NCBI GenBank assembly: GCA_034435375.1
Contig: DAOTXR010000048.1
Coordinates: 1-64,000 of the forward strand
DNA: 64,000 nt
Direction: 5' to 3'
Source: DAOTXR01 sp034435375
Lineage (GTDB): Bacteria > Chloroflexota > Anaerolineae > Aggregatilineales > UBA3940
Below, one piece after another: positions 8,717 through 16,568 of this stretch (within the stretch, counting starts at the first letter, position 1; each line of letters begins with the position of its first letter). The notes below the pieces were generated by a model. The model did not search any database, had not been told where the DNA came from, and was given only the letters and a program-made list of their open reading frames with translations. The translations under genes were made by a program, and so were the position numbers.

Positions 8717-9841
8717 TCACGGAGTTGGAGTCGGCTGGCAGTGCGGATTGTGCGCCCCTGCCGGGCCGTTGCAGGCGTTCGACTGAGTAGGCAACGGCCC
8801 GCAGCTGTTGCCAGGGCAAGAGTCCGTCGGTTCCGTCGGTGGGGGCGAAGTTGGAACAGGGGCGTCCGTTGGCGGGGCAGGCGTGTCAGTCGGCAGCACA
8901 GGTATGGGAGTGGGGACCTGCGTAGGTGGAACTGTTGGGGCCTGAGTGGGTGCCCCGCTGGTCAGGACTGGGCTTGGCGGTCGATTTTGGGTGGGCGGGT
9001 TCGACGGGGACTGATTCTGAGATCGAGGCGTACCACTATCCGTGGTCGCTGTGGATGAGCTGAATGGTGATGCCACGGGAGTTCTTGCGCCCGGTACTGT
9101 CGAGGTCGGGGGACTTGTGGTCGTTGTCACACTGGCCGGTTCGGCGCTGCCTGGCGCGCTAGGGATCACTTGGGTGCTGCTGTCTCCGCGCGGAGATGGC
9201 TCAGGCGGTGTGGGCGTCGGCGCACTGCCTGATGACTGCGGCGCAACCAGCAATGGCTGTCCTAAAACTGCCGTTACTTCCTCCCCGGAGCGTATCTCAA
9301 CTTCTTGGCCACCTACGGTAACAGCAACCATCCCCTCATCACACGAAATATAGCTGGTCACCTGGTCGATCACCAGAACTGTGAAAATCGTCCCGCGGAC
9401 CGAGGCCGTTGAGGAGGGTGTAGCGATCTCAAAGCCGTCGTTCGCGCCCAACAAGTGGATCACCCGAGCCACAACACCGCCAGCTACCAGATCAAGCCGG
9501 ATCCAGTAGGTCGGCGACTCCTCTAATCGAGAAACCTGCAAGCGAGACCCCGGCAACAGGTCGACCCTGCTGCCATCGAATAGATGCAACTGAGCGGCAG
9601 AGTCAGCGCTAACCTGAATGACATCACCAGCCTGGATGGTGATGGCGCTGCCTGCTGGTATGGTAGCCGTCGACTCGGTCCTGAATACGAGCAGTGCAGT
9701 TGTGTTCTGTATGACGGTTGCTTGCCCCTGAGCTACCACTAGCGTCGCCTCAACGCGATCAGGTTGAGCAAGGGCAAGAGCGCCGATAGCGACAGCAGCT
9801 ATCGCAACGATTCCGGGAATCCAGGCAAGTCGTGCATTCAT
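8717..9841 (-). CDS. FecR-domain surface protein with Pro/Thr-rich tail
   Basis: The protein has 374 residues. An N-terminal hydrophobic segment (about residues 6-26) is a signal anchor. A FecR-like beta domain follows (about 30-180), with the AGDVIQVSADSAAQLHLFDGSRVDLLPGS segment broken here across IQ/VS, and GTIFTVLV. The last ~180 residues are low-complexity Pro/Thr/Ser, likely an extended extracellular spacer. The longest frame starts at TTG (9868). The ATG at 9841 has GGGAAAG upstream and begins just before the signal, so it was chosen. There is no sigma factor or TonB receptor nearby, so classical FecIR signalling is unlikely. Confidence 0.75.
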   Translation of the reverse strand: MNARLAWIPGIVAIAAVAIGALALAQPDRVEATLVVAQGQATVIQNTTALLVFRTESTATIPAGSAITIQAGDVIQVSADSAAQLHLFDGSRVDLLPGSRLQVSRLEESPTYWIRLDLVAGGVVARVIHLLGANDGFEIATPSSTASVRGTIFTVLVIDQVTSYISCDEGMVAVTVGGQEVEIRSGEEVTAVLGQPLLVAPQSSGSAPTPTPPEPSPRGDSSTQVIPSAPGSAEPASVTTTTSPPTSTVPGARTPVASPFSSSTATTDSGTPRSQNQSPSNPPTQNRPPSPVLTSGAPTQAPTVPPTQVPTPIPVLPTDTPAPPTDAPVPTSPPPTEPTDSCPGNSCGPLPTQSNACNGPAGAHNPHCQPTPTP

Positions 9842-10029
9842 ACCACTACATCTTTCCCAATCACCCAATTAACGATGCAGAATTCAATCCCAAAGCCAGA
9901 CCTTAAGCATATTCTATCATATTCTGGTTCAACCAGCTCTATGCTCCAAAACCGGGACCAGAGTTCGATGACCATCTCAACCCATGGTCTATCTGTCTGG
10001 GCGGGATTGAAACTCGCTATGGCAGTGTA

Positions 10030-10059
10030 TTGCGAGGGTCGAAACCTGAGAAGTATACT
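10030..10059 (+). promoter_or_regulatory. Candidate promoter of cytochrome c lipoprotein
   Basis: TTGCGA at 10030-10035 and TATACT at 10054-10059 are separated by 18 bases. They lie about 56 bases upstream of the lipoprotein start, in a divergent intergenic region. Confidence 0.45.
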
Positions 10060-10115
10060 TTGCGCTATATACTCTTCAGACCTTGATCGATCTACGCGCT
10101 AAGGGAGATGTTTCA

Positions 10116-10511
10116 ATGAGACAAGCTTGGGCCCTGATGGTTGCCATGCTGACGCTGTTTGTCCTGACTGCCTGTGGAGAAAGTCCCAGCAGCGACGAAT
10201 CGGCATCTACCTCGCTTGGAAATCCAGCCAGGGGCCGTGATCTGTTCGAAACCGGTGGTGCGAGCCAAATTCCCTGCGCAAGCTGCCACACCCTGGATGG
10301 TACAGACCTGGTAGGACCATCGTTGCAGGGTATTGGTGAGCGGGCTGCAACTCGCACCGAGCTTTCGGCGGAGGAGTACCTACGCCAGTCGATCACGCAG
10401 CCGTCGGCTTATGTGGTCGATGGATTTGAGGATCTGATGAACAAAAACTACGCCAGCTTGCTCAGCACACAAGACATTGAAGACCTGATTGCCTTCATGC
10501 TCACACAGTAG
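10116..10511 (+). CDS. Monohaem cytochrome c lipoprotein
   Basis: The protein has 131 residues. Its lipoprotein signal ends in LFVLTAC, with Cys20 the lipidation site, followed by a Ser/Asp-rich linker. A class I cytochrome c domain has the haem motif CASCH (about residue 60) and a likely axial Met in the C-terminal region (LMNKNY). This is a membrane-tethered extracytoplasmic electron carrier, with partner unknown. The in-frame TTG at 10083 was rejected for the ATG at 10116, which has AAGGGAG 8 bases upstream and a proper signal peptide. A 7-bp inverted repeat starting at the stop codon (10510-10516 with 10539-10545) may terminate it. Confidence 0.9.
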   Translation: MRQAWALMVAMLTLFVLTACGESPSSDESASTSLGNPARGRDLFETGGASQIPCASCHTLDGTDLVGPSLQGIGERAATRTELSAEEYLRQSITQPSAYVVDGFEDLMNKNYASLLSTQDIEDLIAFMLTQ

Positions 10512-10682
10512 ACGGCCACAGGCCACGTGATGCACGATGCCGTCTCTTAGAGTAGACCTGCCCTTTAGCCTGCCGCAGCCGATTTGTGTCCTGAGGTCAG
10601 TCGGAACATAATCTAGGCCATAGAGAGATCGGAGATGATCTGAGCCTGTGGCCCATTGAACTTTGCGGCTGCGAGGAGGGAT

Positions 10683-11087
10683 ATGGTGGCGAAGTATGAC
10701 CTGTGTGCCAGAGATGTGATGCAGGTTGAGATCGCGACTATCCTGGGAGACGCAACAGTGTCCAGCGCCGCAGCGACGATGCGGCTCGAAGGAGTGCGGA
10801 GCCTCATCATTGTGCCGCGCCATGACTCAGACCCATACGCCATCATCACCTATTCCGACATCGTACACAAAGTCCTGTCCGAAGGACGCGATCCCGATCA
10901 GGTTCTGGTTCACGAGATCATGACCAAACCTGTGGTCACTGTGCCACCCGACATGAAGGTCGAGTATATTGCACGCCTGTTTCGGCAAATGGGGATTGGG
11001 CACGTGCCGGTGATGGACTGCGGCAACTTGGTGGGCATTGTGTCAATGACGGATCTGATCACCGAGGTGATTACCGAGGCGGTGTGA
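10683..11087 (+). CDS. Tandem CBS-domain protein
   Basis: A 134-residue stand-alone pair of CBS domains. The first is at about residues 5-65 (CARDVMQVEIATI, GVRSLIIVP), the second at about 70-130 (EIMTKPVVTVPPD, GIGHVPVMD, LVGIVSMTDLI). Such modules bind adenine nucleotides such as AMP, ATP or SAM and report energy state. No effector domain is fused. The ATG at 10683 has GAGGAGGG immediately upstream and replaces the longer TTG-initiated frame. The membrane protein 33 bases downstream could be a partner (inference). Confidence 0.88.
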   Translation: MVAKYDLCARDVMQVEIATILGDATVSSAAATMRLEGVRSLIIVPRHDSDPYAIITYSDIVHKVLSEGRDPDQVLVHEIMTKPVVTVPPDMKVEYIARLFRQMGIGHVPVMDCGNLVGIVSMTDLITEVITEAV

Positions 11088-11120
11088 TGCGTCTGGCTGC
11101 ATGAGAAGGATGGTGTTCTT

Positions 11121-11717
11121 GTGGACCTATCGACTATCGAAAGTGTGCGTCTGGGCGATGCACTGATTGTACTGGCGATCTGCATGGCTACAGCGCTGAT
11201 CGCCGCTATAGCCTTGCTCGTCGTTGCTGCGCGCCAGATCGCGCGGATCGAAATACCCGAAGAGGCTGATTTTTTTGAGACCTTGCAACATATCCCGATC
11301 ACAGTACCGCTGGCGCTCGATCTGCTCGATCTGGTTTTCGACTTCTTCTCAGCCCCGATTTCGTGGGTCATCTTGGAGCTGCTCGGCCTCCAGTCATTGC
11401 AGATGGTTACTATCTTTGAGAGTCTAATTCCCGGCACGCAGGTCATTCCCACCATGACCATCGCCTGGTTCATCGCACGAATGATGAAGCGTAAGAAACG
11501 CACAGAGTTGCGCTCGGCGCTGCATGATTATCAATTGGGGCAACGGCGGCTGCGCTACAGTCAACTGCACAGTGGCAGTTCGCCTATTGCCGATCAGTAC
11601 CGCAGGCGTGCACTTCCAGCTCCCTATGACGATCCGATCGATGGAGAGTACTTCGAAGAGGACCTTGATGAGCCTCCACCTGGCCACTTTGCAGGGGAAG
11701 AAGAGGAAGATTGGTGA
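11121..11717 (+). CDS. Membrane protein of unknown function
   Basis: I do not recognise this 198-residue family. It has a clear TM helix at about residues 13-37, a second hydrophobic stretch rich in Leu/Asp/Phe at about 58-90 and a third near 104-120. A basic segment (MKRKKR) follows, and a hydrophilic C-terminal tail ends in a strongly acidic run (EEDLDE, GEEEEDW). The start is GTG with AAGGA about 10 bases upstream; no in-frame ATG precedes the first TM. It probably shares an mRNA with the CBS protein 33 bases upstream and ends in a hairpin. Confidence 0.65.
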   Translation: MDLSTIESVRLGDALIVLAICMATALIAAIALLVVAARQIARIEIPEEADFFETLQHIPITVPLALDLLDLVFDFFSAPISWVILELLGLQSLQMVTIFESLIPGTQVIPTMTIAWFIARMMKRKKRTELRSALHDYQLGQRRLRYSQLHSGSSPIADQYRRRALPAPYDDPIDGEYFEEDLDEPPPGHFAGEEEEDW

Positions 11718-11722
11718 AAATT

Positions 11723-11744
11723 AGGGAAGAGGTCTCTCTTCCCT
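11723..11744. terminator. Hairpin terminator between convergent genes
   Basis: AGGGAAGAG (11723-11731) and CTCTTCCCT (11736-11744) form a perfect 9-bp stem with a 4-base loop, 6 bases after the stop of the membrane protein. It can serve both this gene and the response regulator converging from the right. Confidence 0.7.
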
Positions 11745-11765
11745 TGAAGTCATCGAGTGCAACTC

Positions 11766-12164
11766 CTACACTCGCCGCCCTTGGGCCAGCAGCACCCGCA
11801 CACGGCTCGTGAGGGTATTAGGCAAGTAAGGCTTGGTCAGGTATCCGTCAGCGCCTAGCTCAAGCCCCTTGGTGATGGCCTCAGGGTCTGCTCTGGCAGA
11901 TAGGATGAGTATCGGCATATGTTCAAACTGTGCTGACTCACGAATCTGTGAGAGTATCTCATACCCGTCCAGGTCAGGCAGCATCAAGTCGAGGATCAGC
12001 AGGTCAAAATGTTCGTTCTTGAGCAGGTCGAGGCCCTCCGCACCTGTAGCAGCAGTCTTGGTCGTAGCGCCAATGCGCGCTAGCATCTTGCTCAGCAATA
12101 ACAGCAGATCGAGGTCGTCGTCGATCACCAGGATGCGAGTAGTGGGAGGCAACATCTCGGCCAT
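11766..12164 (-). CDS. Single-domain response regulator (CheY-like)
   Basis: A 132-residue receiver domain with no output domain. The acidic pocket is at Asp15-Asp17 (VIDDD), the phospho-acceptor is Asp59 (LLILDLMLP), and the switch Lys is in LTKPY. No histidine kinase is encoded nearby, so its signal source is unknown. The start is ATG with a G-rich site about 6 bases upstream. It lies 82 bases downstream of the Trm112-like gene on the same strand. Confidence 0.9.
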   Translation of the reverse strand: MAEMLPPTTRILVIDDDLDLLLLLSKMLARIGATTKTAATGAEGLDLLKNEHFDLLILDLMLPDLDGYEILSQIRESAQFEHMPILILSARADPEAITKGLELGADGYLTKPYLPNTLTSRVRVLLAQGRRV

Positions 12165-12246
12165 AACCGCGCCCCTTTCCGTCGCGCGTCAAGTTCTGCG
12201 TAGGAATGGTCCGAAATAGTTCACATACCGAAGGCGCTGGATCGGG

Positions 12247-12504
12247 TTATTCCGGTGCTGATGGAGTAACATCGTCCTTGGGCGGTGGGACAGGCAGTTT
12301 ATCGACAGGGATGTCTTTGTATTTTTCTCCTACCTCGACCAACATTACCGGGATGTCATCGATGATGGGATATTTATAACCCGAATCGGCGCACACCAGC
12401 CAACAGCCGTGGACTAGCTCTAGCCGTCCTGGATCATCTCCCCTGTCAGTGTAATGCACTGCAACTGGACAGCGCAGGATATCGAGCAATTCCTGGCTCA
12501 CCAT
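12247..12504 (-). CDS. Trm112-like small protein with altered zinc site
   Basis: An 85-residue protein. The LLDILRCPVA start and the KYPIIDDIPVMLVEV segment match the Trm112/UPF0434 (YcaR) fold. The usual zinc pairs CPxC and CxxC are reduced to CPVA and CADS, so about half the metal ligands are missing. An extra Cys is present in HGCWLVC. The C-terminus is a Pro/Asp-rich tail. Family members act as small partners of methyltransferases or remain uncharacterised, so no specific role can be given. Confidence 0.7.
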   Translation of the reverse strand: MVSQELLDILRCPVAVHYTDRGDDPGRLELVHGCWLVCADSGYKYPIIDDIPVMLVEVGEKYKDIPVDKLPVPPPKDDVTPSAPE

Positions 12505-12646
12505 AACCTAGTCGACTCCTGTAGATTGGTTTTTGGTTAGTCACCTGGTAAGTATAGTAGGCCGAGAGATGTCCGTCAACCATTCTTCGAGAAAGTCTGC
12601 CATCTTCTGATGGTGATGGGACTTGCTTCCGTCGGATTGGAAGGGT

Positions 12647-12710
12647 CCATGAGGGTTCTTTGACACGGGTTGGCGCTTCACCCTCATGGCCTGCTGCTTT
12701 CCTTGCAGCA
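12647..12710 (+). repeat. Tandem inverted repeats in the leader of the FAH-family gene
   Basis: CCATGAGGGT (12647-12656) pairs with ACCCTCATGG (12680-12689), a perfect 10-bp repeat whose 23-base loop contains TTGACA. It is followed at once by TGCTGC (12692-12697) and GCAGCA (12705-12710), then a pyrimidine-rich run. The region lies in the 280-bp gap before the gene at 12785. It may be an operator or an attenuating leader. Confidence 0.4.
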
Positions 12711-12784
12711 CCTCTTTTCTACCTGTCTGCCTGGGCTTACAATGCAGAGGGAACTACTCTCTGGCAAGACACCGGAGGTGACCT

Positions 12785-13804
12785 GTGAAGCTGGTATCTT
12801 ATGTTGAACGTCCAGTCGATCCCCAGACGGCGATCATTAAATTGGGTGCTCTGCTCAACGATCACTGCGTGATCGATCTACATGTGGCTCAAACATGGGC
12901 ACAGGGCGCACGCGGTTTCCGGGCACGAGATTTGCCCTCCACCATGCATAGCTTGTTGCGAGCTTGGTCAGATACCTATGAGCATCTCAGAACGCTGCTG
13001 GACCTGCTAGCCAGCGAGGACTGTCTGCAACTACGGGGGGCGGGTCGGCGGCCTGTCGCCCGTCAGCGCTCTGAGGTGTTTCTGCTCTCGCCACTGCGCG
13101 AGGTGCGCACTCTGCGCAACTTCTGCGCCTTCGAGTTACACGTGCGCAACACCTTTCGGCTACAGGGCAAGCCGATCCCGCAGGCATGGTATGAAGTGCC
13201 TGTGTTTTACTACTGCAATCCACTCACTATCTCTGGGCCGGATGAGCCGCTCCCTATGCCACGTCAGGGTACAGCTCTCGACTACGAGCTGGGGGTTGCG
13301 TGCTTCATCGGCAAACAGGGCTTTGATATTTCGCCAGAGGAAGCTGCGGACCACATTGCAGGCTACACCATCATGAACAACTGGAGCCTGCGTGACGTGC
13401 AGCAGCAAGAAATGAGCATGGGGTTGGGCCCCACGAAAAGCAAGGATTTTGCCACAACCCTCGGTCCAGCCCTGGTCACACCCGATGAGCTCGAAGACCG
13501 CCAGATAGGAGAAGGCGCAGAGCTTCGCTACGACCTCGTTATGACAGGCCAAGTTAATGGCGTCGAACAGTCCCACGGCAATCTGCGTGACATCCACTGG
13601 ACCTTTGCCCAGATGATCGCGCATGCATCCCAAGATGTGACGTTGTTTCCGGGTGAGGTGATCGGATCGGGGGCTGTGGGCACTGGTAGTCTGTCTGAAG
13701 CTGAAGCCGAGGGGGGTAATGAGTGGCTAAAGCCCGGGGACATCGTGACTCTGGAGGTCGAGCAGCTGGGTAGACTGGAAACCCAGATCATTGTCTTGGA
13801 GTAG
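12785..13804 (+). CDS. Fumarylacetoacetate hydrolase (FAH) family protein
   Basis: The protein has 339 residues. The C-terminal two thirds match the FAH/5-carboxymethyl-2-hydroxymuconate isomerase fold: DYELGVACFIGK, a GYTIMNNWSLRDVQ segment equivalent to the usual GYTxxNDxSxRDxQ, and GPTKSKDFATTLGP. Glu and Asp residues there bind the divalent metal. The N-terminal ~100 residues are a family-variable domain. Family members hydrolyse C-C bonds of beta-diketo acids or decarboxylate oxaloacetate; the substrate here is undetermined. The start is GTG with CCGGAGGTG upstream. No aromatic degradation genes surround it. Confidence 0.85.
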   Translation: MKLVSYVERPVDPQTAIIKLGALLNDHCVIDLHVAQTWAQGARGFRARDLPSTMHSLLRAWSDTYEHLRTLLDLLASEDCLQLRGAGRRPVARQRSEVFLLSPLREVRTLRNFCAFELHVRNTFRLQGKPIPQAWYEVPVFYYCNPLTISGPDEPLPMPRQGTALDYELGVACFIGKQGFDISPEEAADHIAGYTIMNNWSLRDVQQQEMSMGLGPTKSKDFATTLGPALVTPDELEDRQIGEGAELRYDLVMTGQVNGVEQSHGNLRDIHWTFAQMIAHASQDVTLFPGEVIGSGAVGTGSLSEAEAEGGNEWLKPGDIVTLEVEQLGRLETQIIVLE

Positions 13805-13904
13805 GCAAATCGCCCAGGCTGCTGGTTGCCACTGCCATCACCACATCGTACAATCCCTGTAGTCTGTGGACAACCCCTGCGCAATCAAGGAGGTTGCGAC
13901 TCTC

Positions 13905-14531
13905 ATGCAAGGTGTGTACGTCTCTTCACACCCTCTTGTTCAACACAAGCTGACCCGTCTTCGGGACAAGAAAACCGATCCAACCAAGTTTCGTCAGCTG
14001 GTCCGTGAGCTTGCCATGCTGCTGTGCTACGAAGCTACACAAGACCTGGCTCTGCTCCCTCGACCGGTTGAGACGCCCATGGGTCATGCTGAAGGTGTGG
14101 AACTACGTGAGCGCATTGGCCTGGTCCCAATTCTGAGAGCCGGGTTGGGAATGGTTGATGGGGTGTGGGAGATGATGCCCTCAGCGGAGGTGTGGCATAT
14201 CGGTCTCTACCGCGATGAGCGTACGCTGCGTCCGGTCGAGTATTACAATAAACTCCCGGTCGAGCCCCGGGTGCAGGTCTGCCTGATCCTTGATCCTATG
14301 CTGGCCACTGGCGGGACAGCAGTCGCCGCGGCCAGTCTGCTTAAGGAGTGGGGCGCGACCCGGATCAAGTTTGTAGGGCTGATCGCGGCTCCAGAGGGCA
14401 TCGGCATAATGCGCCGGACACACCCTGATGTCCCAATCCACGTGGCGGCGATTGATGAGCGTCTAAACGATATTGGCTTTATTGTGCCCGGTCTGGGCGA
14501 CGCGGGGGATCGGCAGTTTGGAACCGGTTAA
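13905..14531 (+). CDS. upp: Uracil phosphoribosyltransferase
   Basis: A 208-residue protein of normal family length. It salvages uracil with PRPP to give UMP. The PRPP-binding loop is LDPMLATGGTA. The GLVPILRAGLGM and HIGLYRDE segments are conserved, and the uracil-binding C-terminus reads GFIVPGLGDAGDRQFGT. The open frame extends upstream to a GTG, but the ATG at 13905 has AAGGAGG 11 bases before it and gives a standard N-terminus. Uridine kinase (udk) at 21885-22520 completes pyrimidine salvage in this window. Confidence 0.95.
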   Translation: MQGVYVSSHPLVQHKLTRLRDKKTDPTKFRQLVRELAMLLCYEATQDLALLPRPVETPMGHAEGVELRERIGLVPILRAGLGMVDGVWEMMPSAEVWHIGLYRDERTLRPVEYYNKLPVEPRVQVCLILDPMLATGGTAVAAASLLKEWGATRIKFVGLIAAPEGIGIMRRTHPDVPIHVAAIDERLNDIGFIVPGLGDAGDRQFGTG

Positions 14532-14562
14532 CCCTTCACCGCTGCCTCTGGGTGCCTTCGGC

Positions 14563-15699
14563 ATGACATTTGCTCTGGCGTTTGTTGTGTCCCTGGTGTT
14601 GACGCCGATCATGCGTCACCTGGGGGAGCGTTGGGGAGTCGTCGCCGAGCCAGGAGGGCGGCGCAGACACTCGGGCCGGATCGCACGCACAGGGGGCGTG
14701 CCGATCTACGTTGCGTTCGTGGCAGCAGTGTTGGCCTCACAATTGCTGATCGTCGATCCTGGTCAAGCGCCGAGTGAGCTGCCGCCCGGTCTGACCGTGG
14801 TTCGCTTTGATCCCAAGGAAATCATCCGCCTGACAGGGCTGCTTGTCAGTGCGACCCTCGTCTTCTTGGTAGGGCTGTATGACGATTGGCGGGAGCTGAA
14901 ACCGCTGCCGCAATACATCGCCCAGTTGATCGCAGCAGCTATTGCTGTTGCCTTCTTGATCATCATCGAGTATATCAACGACCCTTTCTCCGGGCGGCAG
15001 ACGCCCGACTTTCCCTACATTGTCACAGTGACAATCAGCCTGCTGTGGCTGGGGCTAATGACCAACACTGTCAATCTGCTTGATGGACTGGATGGGCTGG
15101 CCGCAGGTGTGGTAGCGATTGCCTGCATTGTGTTGTTCATCAACGGTGTCTTTCGACTCAATCCGCCGCAGCACAGCGTAGCGCTGCTGCCCATGGCGCT
15201 GCTGGGTGCCACGTTGGGATTCCTACCGTTTAACTTCTCTCCTGCGAAGATTTTCCTGGGATCAGGGGCCAGCTTCCTGGGCTTCACATTGGGAGCATTG
15301 AGTATCATCGGCGGAGCCAAGATGGCTGCAATCCTGCTGGTGATGGGCCTGCCGCTGCTCGATGTGATGTGGCAAATTGTCCATCGACTGGTGCGCGGTC
15401 AGAACCCGGTACATGGTGACCGCGGCCATTTGCACTTTCGTCTGCTCGACCTGGGGCTGTCCCAACGGCAGATCGTGATCGGTTATTATCTGTTCTGCGC
15501 GGTGTTCGGTGGGCTGGCCCTGCTAATTCCCTCTAGGCTATACAAGCTCATTGCTCTGATAGCGATGGCCTTGATCGCTGTGGTAGGGTTCATATGGCTG
15601 TCAAGGCGTAACCCTTCGGTCACTCAAAACGAACCATTAGGAACACCGGAAGCCCCAGACGACGCCGCTTCTGAACCACGCGACACTCGTTTGGTTTAG
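14563..15699 (+). CDS. MraY/WecA-like glycosyl-1-phosphate transferase
   Basis: A 378-residue polytopic protein with about 10-11 TM helices. Motifs of the polyprenyl-phosphate N-acetylhexosamine-1-phosphate transferase family are intact: LYDDWRELKPLPQ (Asp pair), NTVNLLDGLDGLAAG, and the cytoplasmic HGDRGHLHFRLLDLG loop with its His residues. It starts undecaprenyl-linked glycan synthesis. The HxH-type loop is more like WecA/TagO than MraY. The start is uncertain: ATG 14563 begins at TM1, while TTG 14518, with GGGGGA upstream and overlap with upp, is an alternative. Its end overlaps the convergent gene by 4 bases. Confidence 0.85.
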   Translation: MTFALAFVVSLVLTPIMRHLGERWGVVAEPGGRRRHSGRIARTGGVPIYVAFVAAVLASQLLIVDPGQAPSELPPGLTVVRFDPKEIIRLTGLLVSATLVFLVGLYDDWRELKPLPQYIAQLIAAAIAVAFLIIIEYINDPFSGRQTPDFPYIVTVTISLLWLGLMTNTVNLLDGLDGLAAGVVAIACIVLFINGVFRLNPPQHSVALLPMALLGATLGFLPFNFSPAKIFLGSGASFLGFTLGALSIIGGAKMAAILLVMGLPLLDVMWQIVHRLVRGQNPVHGDRGHLHFRLLDLGLSQRQIVIGYYLFCAVFGGLALLIPSRLYKLIALIAMALIAVVGFIWLSRRNPSVTQNEPLGTPEAPDDAASEPRDTRLV

Positions 15700-16463
15700 C
15701 GGTATTCCAGCTCGCGGTTCAGCAGGCGGCTGAAGATGACCTCAGCCAGGGCAATCAGAGCCATCATAAAGAGGTCAATCGTCAGCGCCATGATCAGCGC
15801 GAAACTGACCCAGTTGGCGAGTTTTGTCATTGGGCCTTCCAGCCAGGCTACAAGCAGGATGTTCAGGTCCAGCACCAACAGGAAGATCGCAGCCCCGCCT
15901 GCCGTGCCAAACAGCAACCACCAGTTGATCCGATCATGCTCTTCGGGTAGCATGGCGTTGGCGATGGCAAATAACACGTAAACCCATAGCCAGAAGTCTG
16001 GCACTGACATGAAGGTATCAAGCTCAGCAAATATCGTTGGTACATCGCCGGTAGCCAACGCTGCGATCAATGCCTCAGTGTCGAAGCGTGCTCCGCCGAT
16101 CAGCGCAATGGCCGCAATGCCTGTCACCAGGGGAATCATGCCCACTAGAGTAGATCGGATGCTATCGGTCTTGGGGTCGATCTCAACCAGACCCAGCCGG
16201 ATCACGTTACCGCGCTGCTTTTCGGGCCAGATTTGAAAGCGCTTGATCTTCACACGCAGCAACTTGGCCAACAGCCATTGGCTGGCCTCATGCAAGAATA
16301 CACCCGGCAGGAGTGTCATGTAGTAGATCAGCACGGCAGCCTGTGGGTTGTTGGTGAGCAGTAGGCCCAAGCCCTGGATGTGCTTGTGAATCCAGCGTTC
16401 CACTTGCACCAGTGGCCAGATAGCCACGGCAGCCAATATCCAGGGGATAAGCCAGGGAGGCAT
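15696..16463 (-). CDS. Polytopic membrane protein, degenerate M50-like
   Basis: A 255-residue protein with about six TM segments. The second hydrophobic region contains LPGVFLHEASQWLLAKLL, which looks like an M50 site-2-protease HExxH helix whose second His is Gln (HEASQ). A later NAMLPEEHDRINWW resembles the family's downstream Asp-containing motif. This suggests a pseudo-protease or a relative with altered metal binding. The ATG at 16463 has GAGAAGG about 5 bases upstream and starts at the first TM; a longer frame from 16556 adds 31 polar residues. It is the last gene of the gap-pgk-tpiA direction. Confidence 0.7.
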   Translation of the reverse strand: MPPWLIPWILAAVAIWPLVQVERWIHKHIQGLGLLLTNNPQAAVLIYYMTLLPGVFLHEASQWLLAKLLRVKIKRFQIWPEKQRGNVIRLGLVEIDPKTDSIRSTLVGMIPLVTGIAAIALIGGARFDTEALIAALATGDVPTIFAELDTFMSVPDFWLWVYVLFAIANAMLPEEHDRINWWLLFGTAGGAAIFLLVLDLNILLVAWLEGPMTKLANWVSFALIMALTIDLFMMALIALAEVIFSRLLNRELEYR

Positions 16464-16568
16464 AGCAACCTTCTCTACAAAGTTACCTGGGCTATACCAA
16501 TCGTGCGGCACAACCGGCGAGGCTTCCGTTGATCGGCGGCATCCCGCCCGTTCCATCCTATCCAGTAC

